From the NCBI RefSeq assembly GCF_014641195.1, contig NZ_BMHQ01000012.1, positions 47,620 through 111,619 on the forward strand: a stretch of DNA of 64,000 nucleotides, in the 5' to 3' direction. The notes below the pieces were generated by a model. The model ran no database searches. It had not been told where the DNA came from and saw only the letters and a list, made by a program, of their open reading frames with translations. The DNA comes from Marinithermofilum abyssi (GTDB lineage Bacteria > Bacillota > Bacilli > Thermoactinomycetales > DSM-45169). The position numbers and the translations under genes are program-made. This document shows positions 27,055 through 36,381 of the stretch, piece by piece (positions within the stretch are counted from its first letter, which is position 1; every line of letters begins with the position of its first letter).

Positions 27055-27861
27055 TTGAAACGGGTAACATGGATTGTCCTAATAATTTTCTCCTTGCTAG
27101 TGACGACGGCTTGCAGCATACAAAGTCCCCCGCAAAGCAAATCCTCTGACACGAATCACCTGTTGGCCGACATCAAAAAACGGGGGGAGATCCGCATCGG
27201 TACGGAAGGGGCCTACAAACCCTTCAGCTTTCGAGATGAAAAAACCAATCAACTGACCGGGTACGATGTGGATGTGGCCAAGGAAGTAGCGAAGCGTCTC
27301 GGGGTCAAGGCCAAGTTTGTCGAAGGTCCATGGGATTCCATGTTGACCGGATTGAAGACCGGGCGGTTCGACACCATTGCAAACCAAGTCGGGGTCAGAG
27401 CAGACCGCAAGAAAACCTTTGATTTTTCGAAGCCCTATACCGTGTCCTACGCTCAAATCGTGGTCCATAAGGATAACAACCAAATCAAGGGCTTGAAAGA
27501 TGTCAAAGGAAAACGGGCAGCGCAGACGCCCACCAGTAATTACGGAAAGATGGCCAAACAAGCCGGGGCAGAACTCGTCGCTTATGAAGATATGATGACT
27601 TCTTTGAGGGATGTTGCCGCCAAACGGGTGGATTTGAGCATCAACGATCGTCTGGCGATCGCTCAAGTGATGAAAAGCTCCAATCTGCCTTTGAAAACGG
27701 TGGGAGAACCCTTTGAAAAAGGGGTTTCCGCTTTCCCTGTCCCCAAAGGCAATCAGGATCTGGTGAAGGAAATCAACAAGGCACTGGATGACATGCGGAA
27801 GGACGGAACGTTGGCGAAGATATCAAACAAATGGTTTGGTGAAGATGTCTCCAAGCCGTGA
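27055..27861 (+). CDS. Amino-acid ABC transporter binding lipoprotein (cystine TcyA-like)
   Basis: A 268-residue family 3 solute-binding protein. The lipobox is LVTTAC with Cys20. The mature part starts RGEIRIGTEGAYKPFSFRDE and has WDSMLTGLKTGRFDTIANQV, very like TcyA/cystine-binding proteins; the Arg in GVRADRKK and the Asp in VDLSINDR are the usual amino-acid contacts. Cystine is the best guess. Start codon TTG with GGAGTG before it. First gene of a three-gene operon. Confidence 0.85.
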   Translation: MKRVTWIVLIIFSLLVTTACSIQSPPQSKSSDTNHLLADIKKRGEIRIGTEGAYKPFSFRDEKTNQLTGYDVDVAKEVAKRLGVKAKFVEGPWDSMLTGLKTGRFDTIANQVGVRADRKKTFDFSKPYTVSYAQIVVHKDNNQIKGLKDVKGKRAAQTPTSNYGKMAKQAGAELVAYEDMMTSLRDVAAKRVDLSINDRLAIAQVMKSSNLPLKTVGEPFEKGVSAFPVPKGNQDLVKEINKALDDMRKDGTLAKISNKWFGEDVSKP

Positions 27862-27867
27862 TGGAAG

Positions 27868-27899
27868 AGCCTCGGATGCTGCCCATCCGGGGCTTTTCT
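27868..27899 (+). terminator. Intercistronic hairpin with short T-run
   Basis: AGCCTCGGATG (27868-27878) pairs with CATCCGGGGCT (27884-27894) and is followed by TTTCT. Located between the binding protein and permease genes, it probably lets partial read-through set a surplus of binding protein. Confidence 0.65.
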
Positions 27900-27929
27900 A
27901 GATACTAATAAAAGGAGAGGCGTATAAAC

Positions 27930-28619
27930 TTGGACGTATTACAACAGATCCAATGGGAGAACTTATTCAATCCGCAGCTGGCATGGGAATCATTCCCTTT
28001 CATTATACAAGGTTCGGTATACACCCTGTCGCTCAGCTTGGTAACTATGGCGATCGGCTTGATTTTAGGTCTTTTTACGGCAGTTGCGCGCATGTCCGGC
28101 AATTTGGTGTTTCGTTGGCCGGCTCGCGCTTACATTTCCGTGATCCGCGGTACCCCTTTGTTGGTGCAATTGTTCATCCTGTACTTTGGTCTCACCGTGA
28201 CCGGAATTACACTTACTCCGGTTACTGCCGCATTGATCGGTCTTTCTCTCAATGTGGGAGGTTATACGGCTGAAACGATCCGGGGGTCCATTTTGTCCAT
28301 ACCGAAAGGACAGTGGGAAGCAGCAAAATCTCTCAATATGACTTACTGGCAAAGTCTGAGACGGATTATTATTCCCCAGTCGGTTCGGGTGGCACTTCCG
28401 CCTCTGGCGAATACCTTTCTGAGTCTCGTCAAAGATACGGCTTTGCTGTCCGTGATCACGGTTCCGGAGATGTTGTATCAGGCGAAAATCGTAGCCGGGC
28501 GGACTTATGACTACATGACGGTGTATATTTTGGTGGCTGCAATCTATTGGGTCATCTGCACCATATTGAATATTTTCCACGAGCGGCTGGAGAAGCGTTA
28601 CGGGCGCTATACGGTATGA
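27930..28619 (+). CDS. Amino-acid ABC transporter permease (TcyB-like)
   Basis: A 229-residue HisM/GlnP-type permease with about five spans and the EAA loop GQWEAAKSLNMTYWQSLRRI. RGTPLLVQLF is the family signature. It starts with TTG 27930 behind an AAAGGAGAGG ribosome site and is followed after 18 bp by the ATPase gene. Confidence 0.88.
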   Translation: MDVLQQIQWENLFNPQLAWESFPFIIQGSVYTLSLSLVTMAIGLILGLFTAVARMSGNLVFRWPARAYISVIRGTPLLVQLFILYFGLTVTGITLTPVTAALIGLSLNVGGYTAETIRGSILSIPKGQWEAAKSLNMTYWQSLRRIIIPQSVRVALPPLANTFLSLVKDTALLSVITVPEMLYQAKIVAGRTYDYMTVYILVAAIYWVICTILNIFHERLEKRYGRYTV

Positions 28620-28637
28620 CAAAGAGGAGTGTCGGGA

Positions 28638-29390
28638 TTGATCGAAATCAAATCATTGCATAAGCGTTTTGGAACAGCGGAAGTATTAAAGGGGATCGAC
28701 CTCAAGGTAAACAAAGGAGAAGTCTGCTGCATTATCGGTCCCAGCGGTTCCGGGAAATCCACATTGCTGCGATGCATGAATCTCTTGGAAATCCCCTCCG
28801 CCGGGGAGCTGACGTTGGCCGGTATACGGTTGTCCTTCGGTGAAAAGCTGCCCAAAGAGAGGGAAGTCCGACTTCTCCGGGGAAAAACGGGCATGGTTTT
28901 TCAAAGCTTCAATTTGTTTCCCCACAAAACTGCTTTGGAAAATGTGATGGAAGGGCCGTTGGTCGTGAAAAAGATGGATCGGGCCCCATTGAAGAAACAA
29001 GCGGAAGCACTGCTGGCCAAAGTAGGGATGGCGGACAAAAAGGACGCGTTTCCCTCCCAGCTTTCCGGCGGTCAGCAGCAACGTGTGGCTATCGCCAGGG
29101 CTTTGGGCATGGAACCGGAAGTGCTGTTGTTTGATGAACCGACCTCGGCTTTGGATCCCGAGTTGATCGGCGAGGTTTTAAAAACGATCAAAGCTCTGGC
29201 GGAAGAAAATCAAACCATGGTCATCGTCACCCATGAGATGGGGTTTGCTCGGGATGTGGCGGATCGAGTGATTTTTATGGATGAGGGGCGGATTGTGGAA
29301 CAAGGGGCCCCCGAGAAGATATTTTCCAATCCATCCGAGGAAAGAACACGCAAGTTTCTTGCGAAAATGCTGGAAAAAGAACCCTGTTGA
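28638..29390 (+). CDS. Amino-acid ABC transporter ATP-binding protein (TcyC-like)
   Basis: A 250-residue ABC ATPase: Walker [10 protein letters not shown] (residues 34-42), signature LSGGQQQRV, Walker [14 protein letters not shown]-loop VTHEMGFA. The TTG at 28638 is chosen because GAGGAG lies 8 nt before it and the product then begins at the usual [10 protein letters not shown]; a GTG at 28629 overlaps the ribosome site. Confidence 0.9.
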   Translation: MIEIKSLHKRFGTAEVLKGIDLKVNKGEVCCIIGPSGSGKSTLLRCMNLLEIPSAGELTLAGIRLSFGEKLPKEREVRLLRGKTGMVFQSFNLFPHKTALENVMEGPLVVKKMDRAPLKKQAEALLAKVGMADKKDAFPSQLSGGQQQRVAIARALGMEPEVLLFDEPTSALDPELIGEVLKTIKALAEENQTMVIVTHEMGFARDVADRVIFMDEGRIVEQGAPEKIFSNPSEERTRKFLAKMLEKEPC

Positions 29391-29445
29391 GATTCCACAC
29401 GCGTGAAGGCGTGGGATTCTTGGGTAGTTAGCGTCCTCCATCAAG
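29391..29445 (-). mobile_element. Fossil right end of an IS200/IS605-type element (TnpB reRNA end)
   Basis: Read on the minus strand, GGAGGACGCTAACTACCCAA is followed by GAATCCCACGCCTTCACGCG and TGTGGAATC, an imperfect 11-bp hairpin. This arrangement is, from memory, typical of the 3' end of tnpB genes and their right-end guide RNA. No tnpA or tnpB coding sequence remains: msrB follows within 200 bp. It touches the stop codon of the ATPase gene. Confidence 0.4.
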
Positions 29446-29624
29446 CAACGCCGTTTTTCATCCCACGATGAAAATACTCCAAGGGTACTTCCTATGGGCG
29501 CCGTGGGCTTTCAGTCGGCGCTTTCTGTAAATCTGTCTCCTGTCGGCGATACAGCCGTTGTATTTGAAATGGCTCGATTCCAATGGGAGAATAAAGACAA
29601 ACCCGTCAGCTGGGAGGAATACAA

Positions 29625-30074
29625 ATGCCTGATAAGCCACGCCGTGAGGAATTGAAAAAACGGCTCACCCCCATGCAGTACGAAGTGACGCAAAAGAACG
29701 GAACGGAGCCGCCCTTTCGCAATGAATATTGGGATAATGAGCGAGAGGGGATTTATGTGGATATCGTATCCGGGAAGCCCCTGTTCAGCTCCAAGGACAA
29801 ATTTGACGCCGGGTGCGGCTGGCCCAGTTTTACCAAGCCGTTGGATGAAGAGGAGATTGTGGAGAAGCTGGATACCAGCCACAATATGATCCGGACGGAA
29901 GTGCGAAGCAGACAGGCGGACTCCCACCTGGGCCATGTCTTCAATGACGGGCCGGGACCGACAGGACTTCGCTATTGCATCAACTCTGCTGCTCTTCGCT
30001 TTATCCCCAAGGAAGATTTGGAGAAAGAGGGATATGGGAAGTATCTGAAGTTGTTTCAGGAAGAAGCTGATTGA
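29625..30074 (+). CDS. msrB: Peptide-methionine (R)-S-oxide reductase
   Basis: A 149-residue repair enzyme reducing methionine-R-sulfoxide in proteins. Catalytic Cys118 is in [12 protein letters not shown], recycling Cys64 in [10 protein letters not shown], and [20 protein letters not shown] is the substrate-site block. The four zinc-binding Cys of many MsrB proteins are absent, as in Bacillus MsrB. No msrA adjoins it. Confidence 0.93.
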   Translation: MPDKPRREELKKRLTPMQYEVTQKNGTEPPFRNEYWDNEREGIYVDIVSGKPLFSSKDKFDAGCGWPSFTKPLDEEEIVEKLDTSHNMIRTEVRSRQADSHLGHVFNDGPGPTGLRYCINSAALRFIPKEDLEKEGYGKYLKLFQEEAD

Positions 30075-30092
30075 AAAAAGAAGAAAACACGA

Positions 30093-30119
30093 ACGCCCGC
30101 CGGGAATATGGCGGGCTTT
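30093..30119 (+). terminator. Terminator after msrB
   Basis: GCCCGCC/GGCGGGC (30093-30099 with 30108-30114) is followed by five T. Confidence 0.8.
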
Positions 30120-30366
30120 TTGATTTCCCGGCTGAGTCCTGTAGGGATAGGCGAGTCGTCTGTTCCAACTTCCTGATCGGCCGCTCTCTTTTTCTGCGGG
30201 TGAGCATTTGTTTTGTGAGGAGGTTATTAAATAAAGGGAATAGAAATAATGAAATAAATACATTTTTGATCGGTCTGAAAACCCGTCGAGAAGAATGGAA
30301 CACAAGGTGAAAGCCGCCCTAAAAGTGCTACAAGAGGCTTGCGGTATCAGGACAGGAGGGAACAAG

Positions 30367-30852
30367 GTGAAACCCGTACCTGCAGAACGGTCACGAACAG
30401 TGAAAACCTCACTGGTGTTGCCGCCGGACACCAATCAACACGGGACTATTTTCGGCGGAAAAGTATTGGCGTATATCGATGAAGTGGCGGCGATTGCTGC
30501 CATGCGTCACTCCCAAAAGCCGATCGTGACAGCCTCCTTCGACTCGGTGGATTTTTTGTCCCCGGTGAAGGAAGGAGATACGATTAATATTGAAGCTTTT
30601 GTCACCTGGACCGGTCGAACATCCATGGAGGTGTTCGCCAAGGTGACTTCGGAGAAATTCCCATCTGGCAAAGAACGGTTGACGGCCACATCTTTTGTGA
30701 CGATGGTGGCGTTGGATGAAAACGGGAAACCGGCTCCTGTGCCGCCGGTCGAACCTCATACTGAAGAAGAAAGGGAATTATATCAGACAGCCCCCGAACG
30801 GCAAAAGCAGCGAAAAGCGCGGAAAAAAAATTGGGGGACTGGAAACGGATGA
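30367..30852 (+). CDS. Acyl-CoA thioesterase, hotdog fold (YkhA type)
   Basis: A 161-residue single-hotdog thioesterase hydrolysing acyl-CoA. TNQHGTIFGGKVLAYIDEVA carries the catalytic Asn/Asp helix, and VDFLSPVKEGDTINIEAFVT the second strand block. The C-terminal 30 residues are charged and rich in Lys/Arg/Gln. GTG 30367 is used because AGGAGG precedes it by 7 nt; an ATG at 30295 would add 24 residues unlike the family. Confidence 0.87.
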   Translation: MKPVPAERSRTVKTSLVLPPDTNQHGTIFGGKVLAYIDEVAAIAAMRHSQKPIVTASFDSVDFLSPVKEGDTINIEAFVTWTGRTSMEVFAKVTSEKFPSGKERLTATSFVTMVALDENGKPAPVPPVEPHTEEERELYQTAPERQKQRKARKKNWGTGNG

Positions 30853-31032
30853 GCCTCTTTACCCTGCTAAAAAGCTAAAATATGATATACAAGGTGCTGG
30901 TAACCGCTTTCTCGTGGTTTTTCTCGGGATCGCGGTTCTTTTTTGCCCTGATTTTCCACATGTACTGATGAGGCGATCCTGTTATACTTGACTAATATAT
31001 ACAGACAAATATGCGTTTGGAGTGGACACTCT

Positions 31033-32376
31033 ATGTCGGAGAAACAGTTGAAGAAAGAGTTGGGGTTTGCCGTTGCCTTTTCTTTGGTGGTAGGAACTAC
31101 AATCGGTTCCGGTGTGTTTATGAAGCCCGGCGAGGTGTTGGAATACACGGGCGGCTCCAGTATGGCGCTGCTGGCATGGCTGTTGGGCGGGGTGATTACC
31201 TTGGCCAGCGGGCTGACTGTTGCGGAAGTGAGTGCCCAGATTCCCAAGACCGGGGGCTTATACGTATATATGGAGGAAGCATACGGCAAGGTGTGGGGAT
31301 ATCTTAGCGGATGGGTACAGACAGTAATCTACGGGCCGGCTATTATCGGGGCGTTGGGCCTGTACATGGGATCCATGGTGACGTTTCTCTTCGGATGGGA
31401 GAAGGAGTGGGCCCCATGGATCGGAATCGGAACGGTTTTTTTTATGGCCTTGGTGAACAGTTTGGGTACGAAATATGCCGGATGGGTGCAAACGGTATCC
31501 ACGGGAGCGAAACTGATTCCCATTGTGCTTATCATTGTGTTCGGCCTGTGGAAAGGGGAGGCTCCGGTCTTTGGTGCAGACAGCGGTTCCGGTGCGGCGG
31601 AGTTCAGCATGGGTGCGGCGATTCTGGCTACGCTGTTTGCCTATGACGGCTGGATTTTAGTGGGATCGGTGGCTGGTGAGATGAAAAATCCGTCCCGTAT
31701 TTTGCCCAAGGCCATCTTTATCGGCATCGGTTTGATTACCGTGGTTTATCTTTTGGTCAACGCGGCGATCCTTCATATCCTTCCGGCGGAACAGATCGTC
31801 AAGTTGGGGGAAAATGCTGCTGGTGCCGCTGCCAGCGTGGTCTTCGGGCCGATGGGCGGAAAATTGATTACGATTGGTATCATCGTGTCCATTTTCGGCA
31901 GCCTGAACGGCAAAGTGTTAACCTTTCCCCGGGTTCCCTTCGCGATGGCCGAACGGGGACAATTGCCGGGAGCCCGCCTGCTTTCCTGGGTCCATCCTGC
32001 TGCGGGTACGCCGGTAATTGCCATTCTGTTACAGGTGACCCTTGCCACGCTAATGATGCTTGCCGCCAACCCGGATAAATTGACGCAGATTTCCATCTTC
32101 ATCATCTTTATCTTTTACTCTTTTGTATTTGCGGCGGTCTTTTTGCTGCGCCGCCGCCATGAGGGAAGGGTACGTCCTTACAGTGTGCCTTTGTATCCGT
32201 GGGTGCCGTTGTTGGCAATTGCCGGTTCCGGATTCGTGGTGGTAAGCACCTTGATCCAGCAACCCGCAGACAGTTTGGCTGCGATCGGTATTACGCTGGC
32301 AGGGCTGCCGATGTATTGGCTGTTAAAACGGCGGCGTCAAACCGAAACGGAACAACATGAACAAAAGGCTTCTTGA
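31033..32376 (+). CDS. APC-family amino-acid permease/exchanger (SteT/LAT-like)
   Basis: A 447-residue membrane protein with about twelve spans. The first helix has GTTIGSGVFMKPGEVL, the Gly-rich unwound helix that binds substrate in APC transporters; AYDGWILVGSVAGEMKNPSR is the family signature of helix 6. It resembles the Bacillus Ser/Thr exchanger SteT, so an amino-acid exchange role is likely; substrate uncertain. ATG 31033 follows GGAG by 10 nt. Confidence 0.85.
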   Translation: MSEKQLKKELGFAVAFSLVVGTTIGSGVFMKPGEVLEYTGGSSMALLAWLLGGVITLASGLTVAEVSAQIPKTGGLYVYMEEAYGKVWGYLSGWVQTVIYGPAIIGALGLYMGSMVTFLFGWEKEWAPWIGIGTVFFMALVNSLGTKYAGWVQTVSTGAKLIPIVLIIVFGLWKGEAPVFGADSGSGAAEFSMGAAILATLFAYDGWILVGSVAGEMKNPSRILPKAIFIGIGLITVVYLLVNAAILHILPAEQIVKLGENAAGAAASVVFGPMGGKLITIGIIVSIFGSLNGKVLTFPRVPFAMAERGQLPGARLLSWVHPAAGTPVIAILLQVTLATLMMLAANPDKLTQISIFIIFIFYSFVFAAVFLLRRRHEGRVRPYSVPLYPWVPLLAIAGSGFVVVSTLIQQPADSLAAIGITLAGLPMYWLLKRRRQTETEQHEQKAS

Positions 32377-32381
32377 GCTGT

Positions 32382-32408
32382 AGCCCGCCATTAGGTGGCG
32401 GGCTTTTT
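32382..32408 (+). terminator. Terminator after the APC permease
   Basis: AGCCCGCC/GGCGGGCT (32382-32389 with 32397-32404) is followed by four further T. Confidence 0.85.
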
Positions 32409-32623
32409 CATTGGTATCAACTGTTGGCACTTGTGATTCGGCCCCCTGTTTTTTCGTCGGTCGAAAAGGTCACGCAATTGTCAACCATTAGGGTAATATT
32501 TCTGGTGTCCATCCGGTACACACAGCAGCCGAAATTTGTTATGATGAAGCAATCATTCAATCAACTTTATTTTTTTCAGTAAATTTGATGAATAAAAAAT
32601 CAACGGATAAGGAGTATAGAGCG

Positions 32624-33967
32624 ATGAATCAGTTGTCCAAAAAGGAAACATTGTCAGTGGGACTCATGTTATTTGCATTATTTTTCGGAGCTGGAAACCT
32701 GATCTTCCCTCCGGCTCTCGGACAAGCTGCCGGGACGGATGTGTGGCCGGCCATTCTTGGCTTTATCCTTACCGGTGTTGGCCTGCCTCTGGTCGGCGTG
32801 ATCGCCATCGCCGTTACCGGTGGAAACCTGCAAAGCATCGCCAAACGGGTGCATCCCGTCTTTGGGGCTGTCTTTACTTTCTTGATTTATCTGATTATTG
32901 GGCCCTTGTTTGGTATCCCGCGTACGGCCAGTGTCGCCTTTGAAATGGGAGTGGCTCCGTTCTTGCCGAAGGGGATCGACTCTCATGGTTGGCCGCTTTT
33001 GGTTGGATCGATTTTGTTTTTTGTCGTAACCTATTGGCTGTGTCTCAATCCGTCCAAACTGGTGGACCGGATCGGGAATGTACTAACCCCTATGTTGCTC
33101 GGAACGATTGTTGTGATGTTGGTCCAAAGCATCCTTCATCCCATAGGTTCCCTGGGTGAACCGACCAAAGCTTACCATGCGTCGCCGTTTTTTAAAGGGT
33201 TTATGGACGGTTATCTGACGATGGATACGTTGGGAGCGTTGGTGTTTGGAATCGTGGCTGTCACTGCCATCCAGAATAAAGGCGTGAAAGATCGGAAACC
33301 GTTGGCTGCCACCACCATCAAAGCCGGATTGATCGCGGGGATCGGCTTGGCTTTTGTCTATCTCACCCTGGGATACATGGGGGCGACCAGTCAATCCTTG
33401 GGGATGACGGATAACGGCGGACAGATCATGACCATGATGATGCACCATCTTTTTGGGCAATCGGGAGCTTTGTTGCTGGGATTGGCGGTCTTCTTGGCTT
33501 GCTTGACCACCTCTGTGGGCTTGGTGACCGCGACCTCGATGTATTTTTCCAAGCGATTCCCTTCGCTTTCCTATAACCATTTGGTGTTGGCGCTGTGTGT
33601 TGCAGGTACGGCGGTGGCCAATATGGGACTGACCAAGCTGATCGCTGTCTCCGTACCGGTGCTGACGGCGATTTATCCCGTGGCCATTGTGATGATCTTG
33701 CTTACGTTCCTGCACTCGTATTTCAACGGCTATCGCACGGTGTACGGTTGTGCTCTGCTGGGGACCGTGCTGATCAGCATTACGGACGGCCTTAAGGGTT
33801 TGAACATTCCGCTGGGAGTCTTGGGCGATGTTTACAGCCAAATCCCCCTCTACCAAGAAGGGATCGGTTGGGTGCTGCCGGCTGCGATTGGAGCGGTGAC
33901 CGGGTATGTTTGGGGCCGGATCGGGGACCATTTCTCCGTGGCGGAAGGACAAAAAAGCGCCGGATGA
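32624..33967 (+). CDS. brnQ: Branched-chain amino-acid transporter, LIVCS family
   Basis: A 447-residue, twelve-span sodium or proton symporter for Leu/Ile/Val. Family blocks: GLMLFALFFGAGNLIFPPAL near the N-terminus and RTASVAFEMGVAPFLP. ATG 32624 lies 9 nt after GGAG; an upstream ATG at 32588 has no ribosome site. No T-box or Leu-responsive leader is visible in the 200 bp before it. Confidence 0.92.
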   Translation: MNQLSKKETLSVGLMLFALFFGAGNLIFPPALGQAAGTDVWPAILGFILTGVGLPLVGVIAIAVTGGNLQSIAKRVHPVFGAVFTFLIYLIIGPLFGIPRTASVAFEMGVAPFLPKGIDSHGWPLLVGSILFFVVTYWLCLNPSKLVDRIGNVLTPMLLGTIVVMLVQSILHPIGSLGEPTKAYHASPFFKGFMDGYLTMDTLGALVFGIVAVTAIQNKGVKDRKPLAATTIKAGLIAGIGLAFVYLTLGYMGATSQSLGMTDNGGQIMTMMMHHLFGQSGALLLGLAVFLACLTTSVGLVTATSMYFSKRFPSLSYNHLVLALCVAGTAVANMGLTKLIAVSVPVLTAIYPVAIVMILLTFLHSYFNGYRTVYGCALLGTVLISITDGLKGLNIPLGVLGDVYSQIPLYQEGIGWVLPAAIGAVTGYVWGRIGDHFSVAEGQKSAG

Positions 33968-33990
33968 TGAAAGAAAAAAACCGACGGGAT

Positions 33991-34013
33991 GCCTGGGAGC
34001 TTACGACCCAGGC
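33991..34013 (+). terminator. Hairpin after brnQ, possible terminator
   Basis: GCCTGGG/CCCAGGC (33991-33997 with 34007-34013) folds 24 bp after the stop codon; the T-run (CTTTTTG) is about 15 nt further, so termination efficiency is doubtful. Confidence 0.45.
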
Positions 34014-34246
34014 GTGACTTGTACTTTTTGAGTGCACTCCGCATTATGTCGCGTCTCGTTGGTGGACAGTATGGACTTCTGTGTCGGAGGAAAGGGAGCC
34101 ACGGGCAAAGAGTTGAAGCTATCATACGGGTTTGTCATCAATCTGAGCTTAGTGCGGTTTATTTCCGGTGCTGTCAACGGATGTTCACGCCTCCTTTACG
34201 AAATTGCGATATAGTTAAAAGAGAATCCGAGTAAAGGTGGATTGGC

Positions 34247-35056
34247 ATGGACGACACTTTGCTGACATTTCAAACCCATATCGGGAAACAGAAACCGGAG
34301 ACGATCCGTAACCGGAATAATCCCTGTCCGTTTTGTCAACCGCAGATCACGGAGCAGCTGATCGAACAGGACGGTCCCATCCTGTGGGTTGAAAACAAAT
34401 ATCCGGTATTGAAGGATACCTGCCAAACGGTGTTGATTGAGACGGATCAATGCGATTCGGAGTTGTCCTTATATGAGAAAGCACACCTGCACCGGCTATT
34501 TCGTTTTGGAATTCGGCGCTGGTTGGATATGGAGCAAAGCGGGGAGTATCGATCCGTCATCTACCTGAAAAATCACGGGCCGTTGTCCGGAGGAACCATC
34601 GCCCATCCTCATTCACAGATTATCGGATTGAAACACGTGGATTGCATGCATCAGGTTCGTCCGGAACATTTTATGGGAATACAGATTGACAGTCGGCAGG
34701 AGATGGAATTCAATGTCTCCACTCACCCGCGTTCTGGATTTGTGGAGTTGAATGCATCGGCTCCGGCCGGGGAGGAGCCGGCTTGGACCGATTTGGCGGA
34801 TTACGTACAAATCGCTGCTCATTTTGTTCTCAACCATTACCATGCTGCTTGTACCAGCTACAATCTGTTTTTTTACCATATCGACGACCGCATCTGGGCG
34901 AAGATCATCCCGCGCTTTGTTACCTCGCCCATGTACATCGGATACTCTATCGCTCAGGTGGCGGATCATGTAATGGAGATCGCCGGGAAGGTGCGGGAAT
35001 TGTATTTTCGTGAAGGAAGTGATTGGATGACCCGGCGAGAAACCGCGGATGTTTGA
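34247..35056 (+). CDS. GalT/HIT-superfamily protein (DUF4931 type)
   Basis: A 269-residue soluble protein. CPFC (Cys27, Cys30) is a likely zinc site, and AHPHSQIIGLKH (His120, His122, Gln124) is the nucleotidyltransferase motif of galactose-1-phosphate uridylyltransferase relatives. The overall length is shorter than GalT (about 340 or 500 residues) and no galK or galE adjoins, so the substrate is unknown. It stands next to the sugar locus but has its own ribosome site and promoter region. Confidence 0.75.
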   Translation: MDDTLLTFQTHIGKQKPETIRNRNNPCPFCQPQITEQLIEQDGPILWVENKYPVLKDTCQTVLIETDQCDSELSLYEKAHLHRLFRFGIRRWLDMEQSGEYRSVIYLKNHGPLSGGTIAHPHSQIIGLKHVDCMHQVRPEHFMGIQIDSRQEMEFNVSTHPRSGFVELNASAPAGEEPAWTDLADYVQIAAHFVLNHYHAACTSYNLFFYHIDDRIWAKIIPRFVTSPMYIGYSIAQVADHVMEIAGKVRELYFREGSDWMTRRETADV

Positions 35057-35187
35057 ATCAGCGGCCTTTGCTGGCCGTTTTTTTTTATGAAAATCCGCTG
35101 TCGTAAATCCGGCAAAAAGTCCGGCCAAGGGAAAGGATGTCTGCCTGTGGAAGTATACTTCCAACGAGTGCCGAAGGGGGAGAAGAA

Positions 35188-36321
35188 ATGAAGATTGTCC
35201 AGGTGGAGGCATTTCCTTTGTGTTTACCGATGAAGCGGGATTTTGCCATTTCCGGCGGCAAAGTGGGGGATCGGGCGAAAGGGGCGCCCCACGTGTATGT
35301 GCGGATCACGGACGAAGAAGGATACACAGGGTGGGGTGAGGCCCGGCCCAGTCACCGCTGGAGCGAGGAAACCTTGGAAACGGTGGTGACCACGGTCCGT
35401 AATTATTTGGCGCCTGCTTTGGCCGGGCAGGAGGTGGAAGACGTCGAAGGGGCTTCCCGGCAGATGCAGGGGGAGATTCGCGGCGGGATGACCTTGGGGC
35501 AGCCGATCGCGAAAGCGGCGGTGGATACGGCTTTGCACGATCTCATTGGAAAACGGCGGGGACAATCGCTGGCTCAGATCTGGCTGCGCCGTCCCTGTTT
35601 CACCATCCCGCTGTCGTATCTGATCAGTACCCGGTCTCCGGAGGAGGCGGCCAAGTTGGCCCGCCAGGCCAAGGAAGAAGGATATCGCGGGGTGGATGTG
35701 AAGATCGGGTCCGATCCGCGCCGGGATGTAGAGATTGTGGAAGCCGTCCGGGGAGAAGCGGGGGATCTCTTTTTCCGGGTGGACGCTAATCAGGGATACA
35801 CCTTGTCCCAGGCCCGGTATGTTGTGAGAGAGCTGGTTCGTTTGGGTGTCGATGTGCTGGAACAACCCCTGGCTGCTCATGATTGGACGGGTCATGCGGC
35901 ATTGCGGCGCCAATCGGATCTGCCCATCGCCTTGGATGAAAGTGTGTGGACAGCCGGACATGTAATGCAGGCGATTCGTCTGGAAGCCTGCGATATGGTT
36001 GTCGTCAAGCTGACCAAAATGGGCGGGTTGCAAGAGGCGAAGCGGTGTGGAGAGATTGCTGCAGCCGCCGGGTTGCAACTGTTGGGCGGGGGGTTGACCG
36101 AATCTTCGATCGGCTTGGCGGCCAGCGCGCATTTGTTCCACGAGCTGGGTATTGATACCCCGGTGGATCTCAACGGACCTTTCTTTTTGGCGGAGGATCC
36201 GGTTCGGGAGCCGATCATTGTGCAAAATGGAGAAGCCTTGCTCCCTGCCGGACCGGGGCACGGATGTACGGTGGAGATGAAGGCGCTGAAGAAGCTGGCC
36301 TGGAGCGGCGATGGGACGTAA
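35188..36321 (+). CDS. Enolase-superfamily enzyme, muconate-lactonizing/dipeptide-epimerase subgroup
   Basis: A 377-residue enzyme that abstracts a proton alpha to a carboxylate. Capping domain residues 1-125, then the barrel: Lys172 (DVKIGSDP), metal ligands Asp199 (RVDANQGY), Glu225 (LEQPLAAHDW) and Asp250 (IALDESVW), and Lys274 (VVVKLTKMGG) as second base. The first Lys of the usual KxK is Asp170. Candidate reactions are dipeptide or amino-acid epimerisation, cycloisomerisation, or sugar-acid dehydration. It lies tail-to-tail with the regulator of the sugar locus; membership of that pathway is possible but unproven. Confidence 0.78.
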   Translation: MKIVQVEAFPLCLPMKRDFAISGGKVGDRAKGAPHVYVRITDEEGYTGWGEARPSHRWSEETLETVVTTVRNYLAPALAGQEVEDVEGASRQMQGEIRGGMTLGQPIAKAAVDTALHDLIGKRRGQSLAQIWLRRPCFTIPLSYLISTRSPEEAAKLARQAKEEGYRGVDVKIGSDPRRDVEIVEAVRGEAGDLFFRVDANQGYTLSQARYVVRELVRLGVDVLEQPLAAHDWTGHAALRRQSDLPIALDESVWTAGHVMQAIRLEACDMVVVKLTKMGGLQEAKRCGEIAAAAGLQLLGGGLTESSIGLAASAHLFHELGIDTPVDLNGPFFLAEDPVREPIIVQNGEALLPAGPGHGCTVEMKALKKLAWSGDGT

Positions 36322-36381
36322 CAACATATTCGGCTGAAGGCTCTTTTCCTCGATGGGGTAGAAGCCCGGTTTTCGGTTCGT

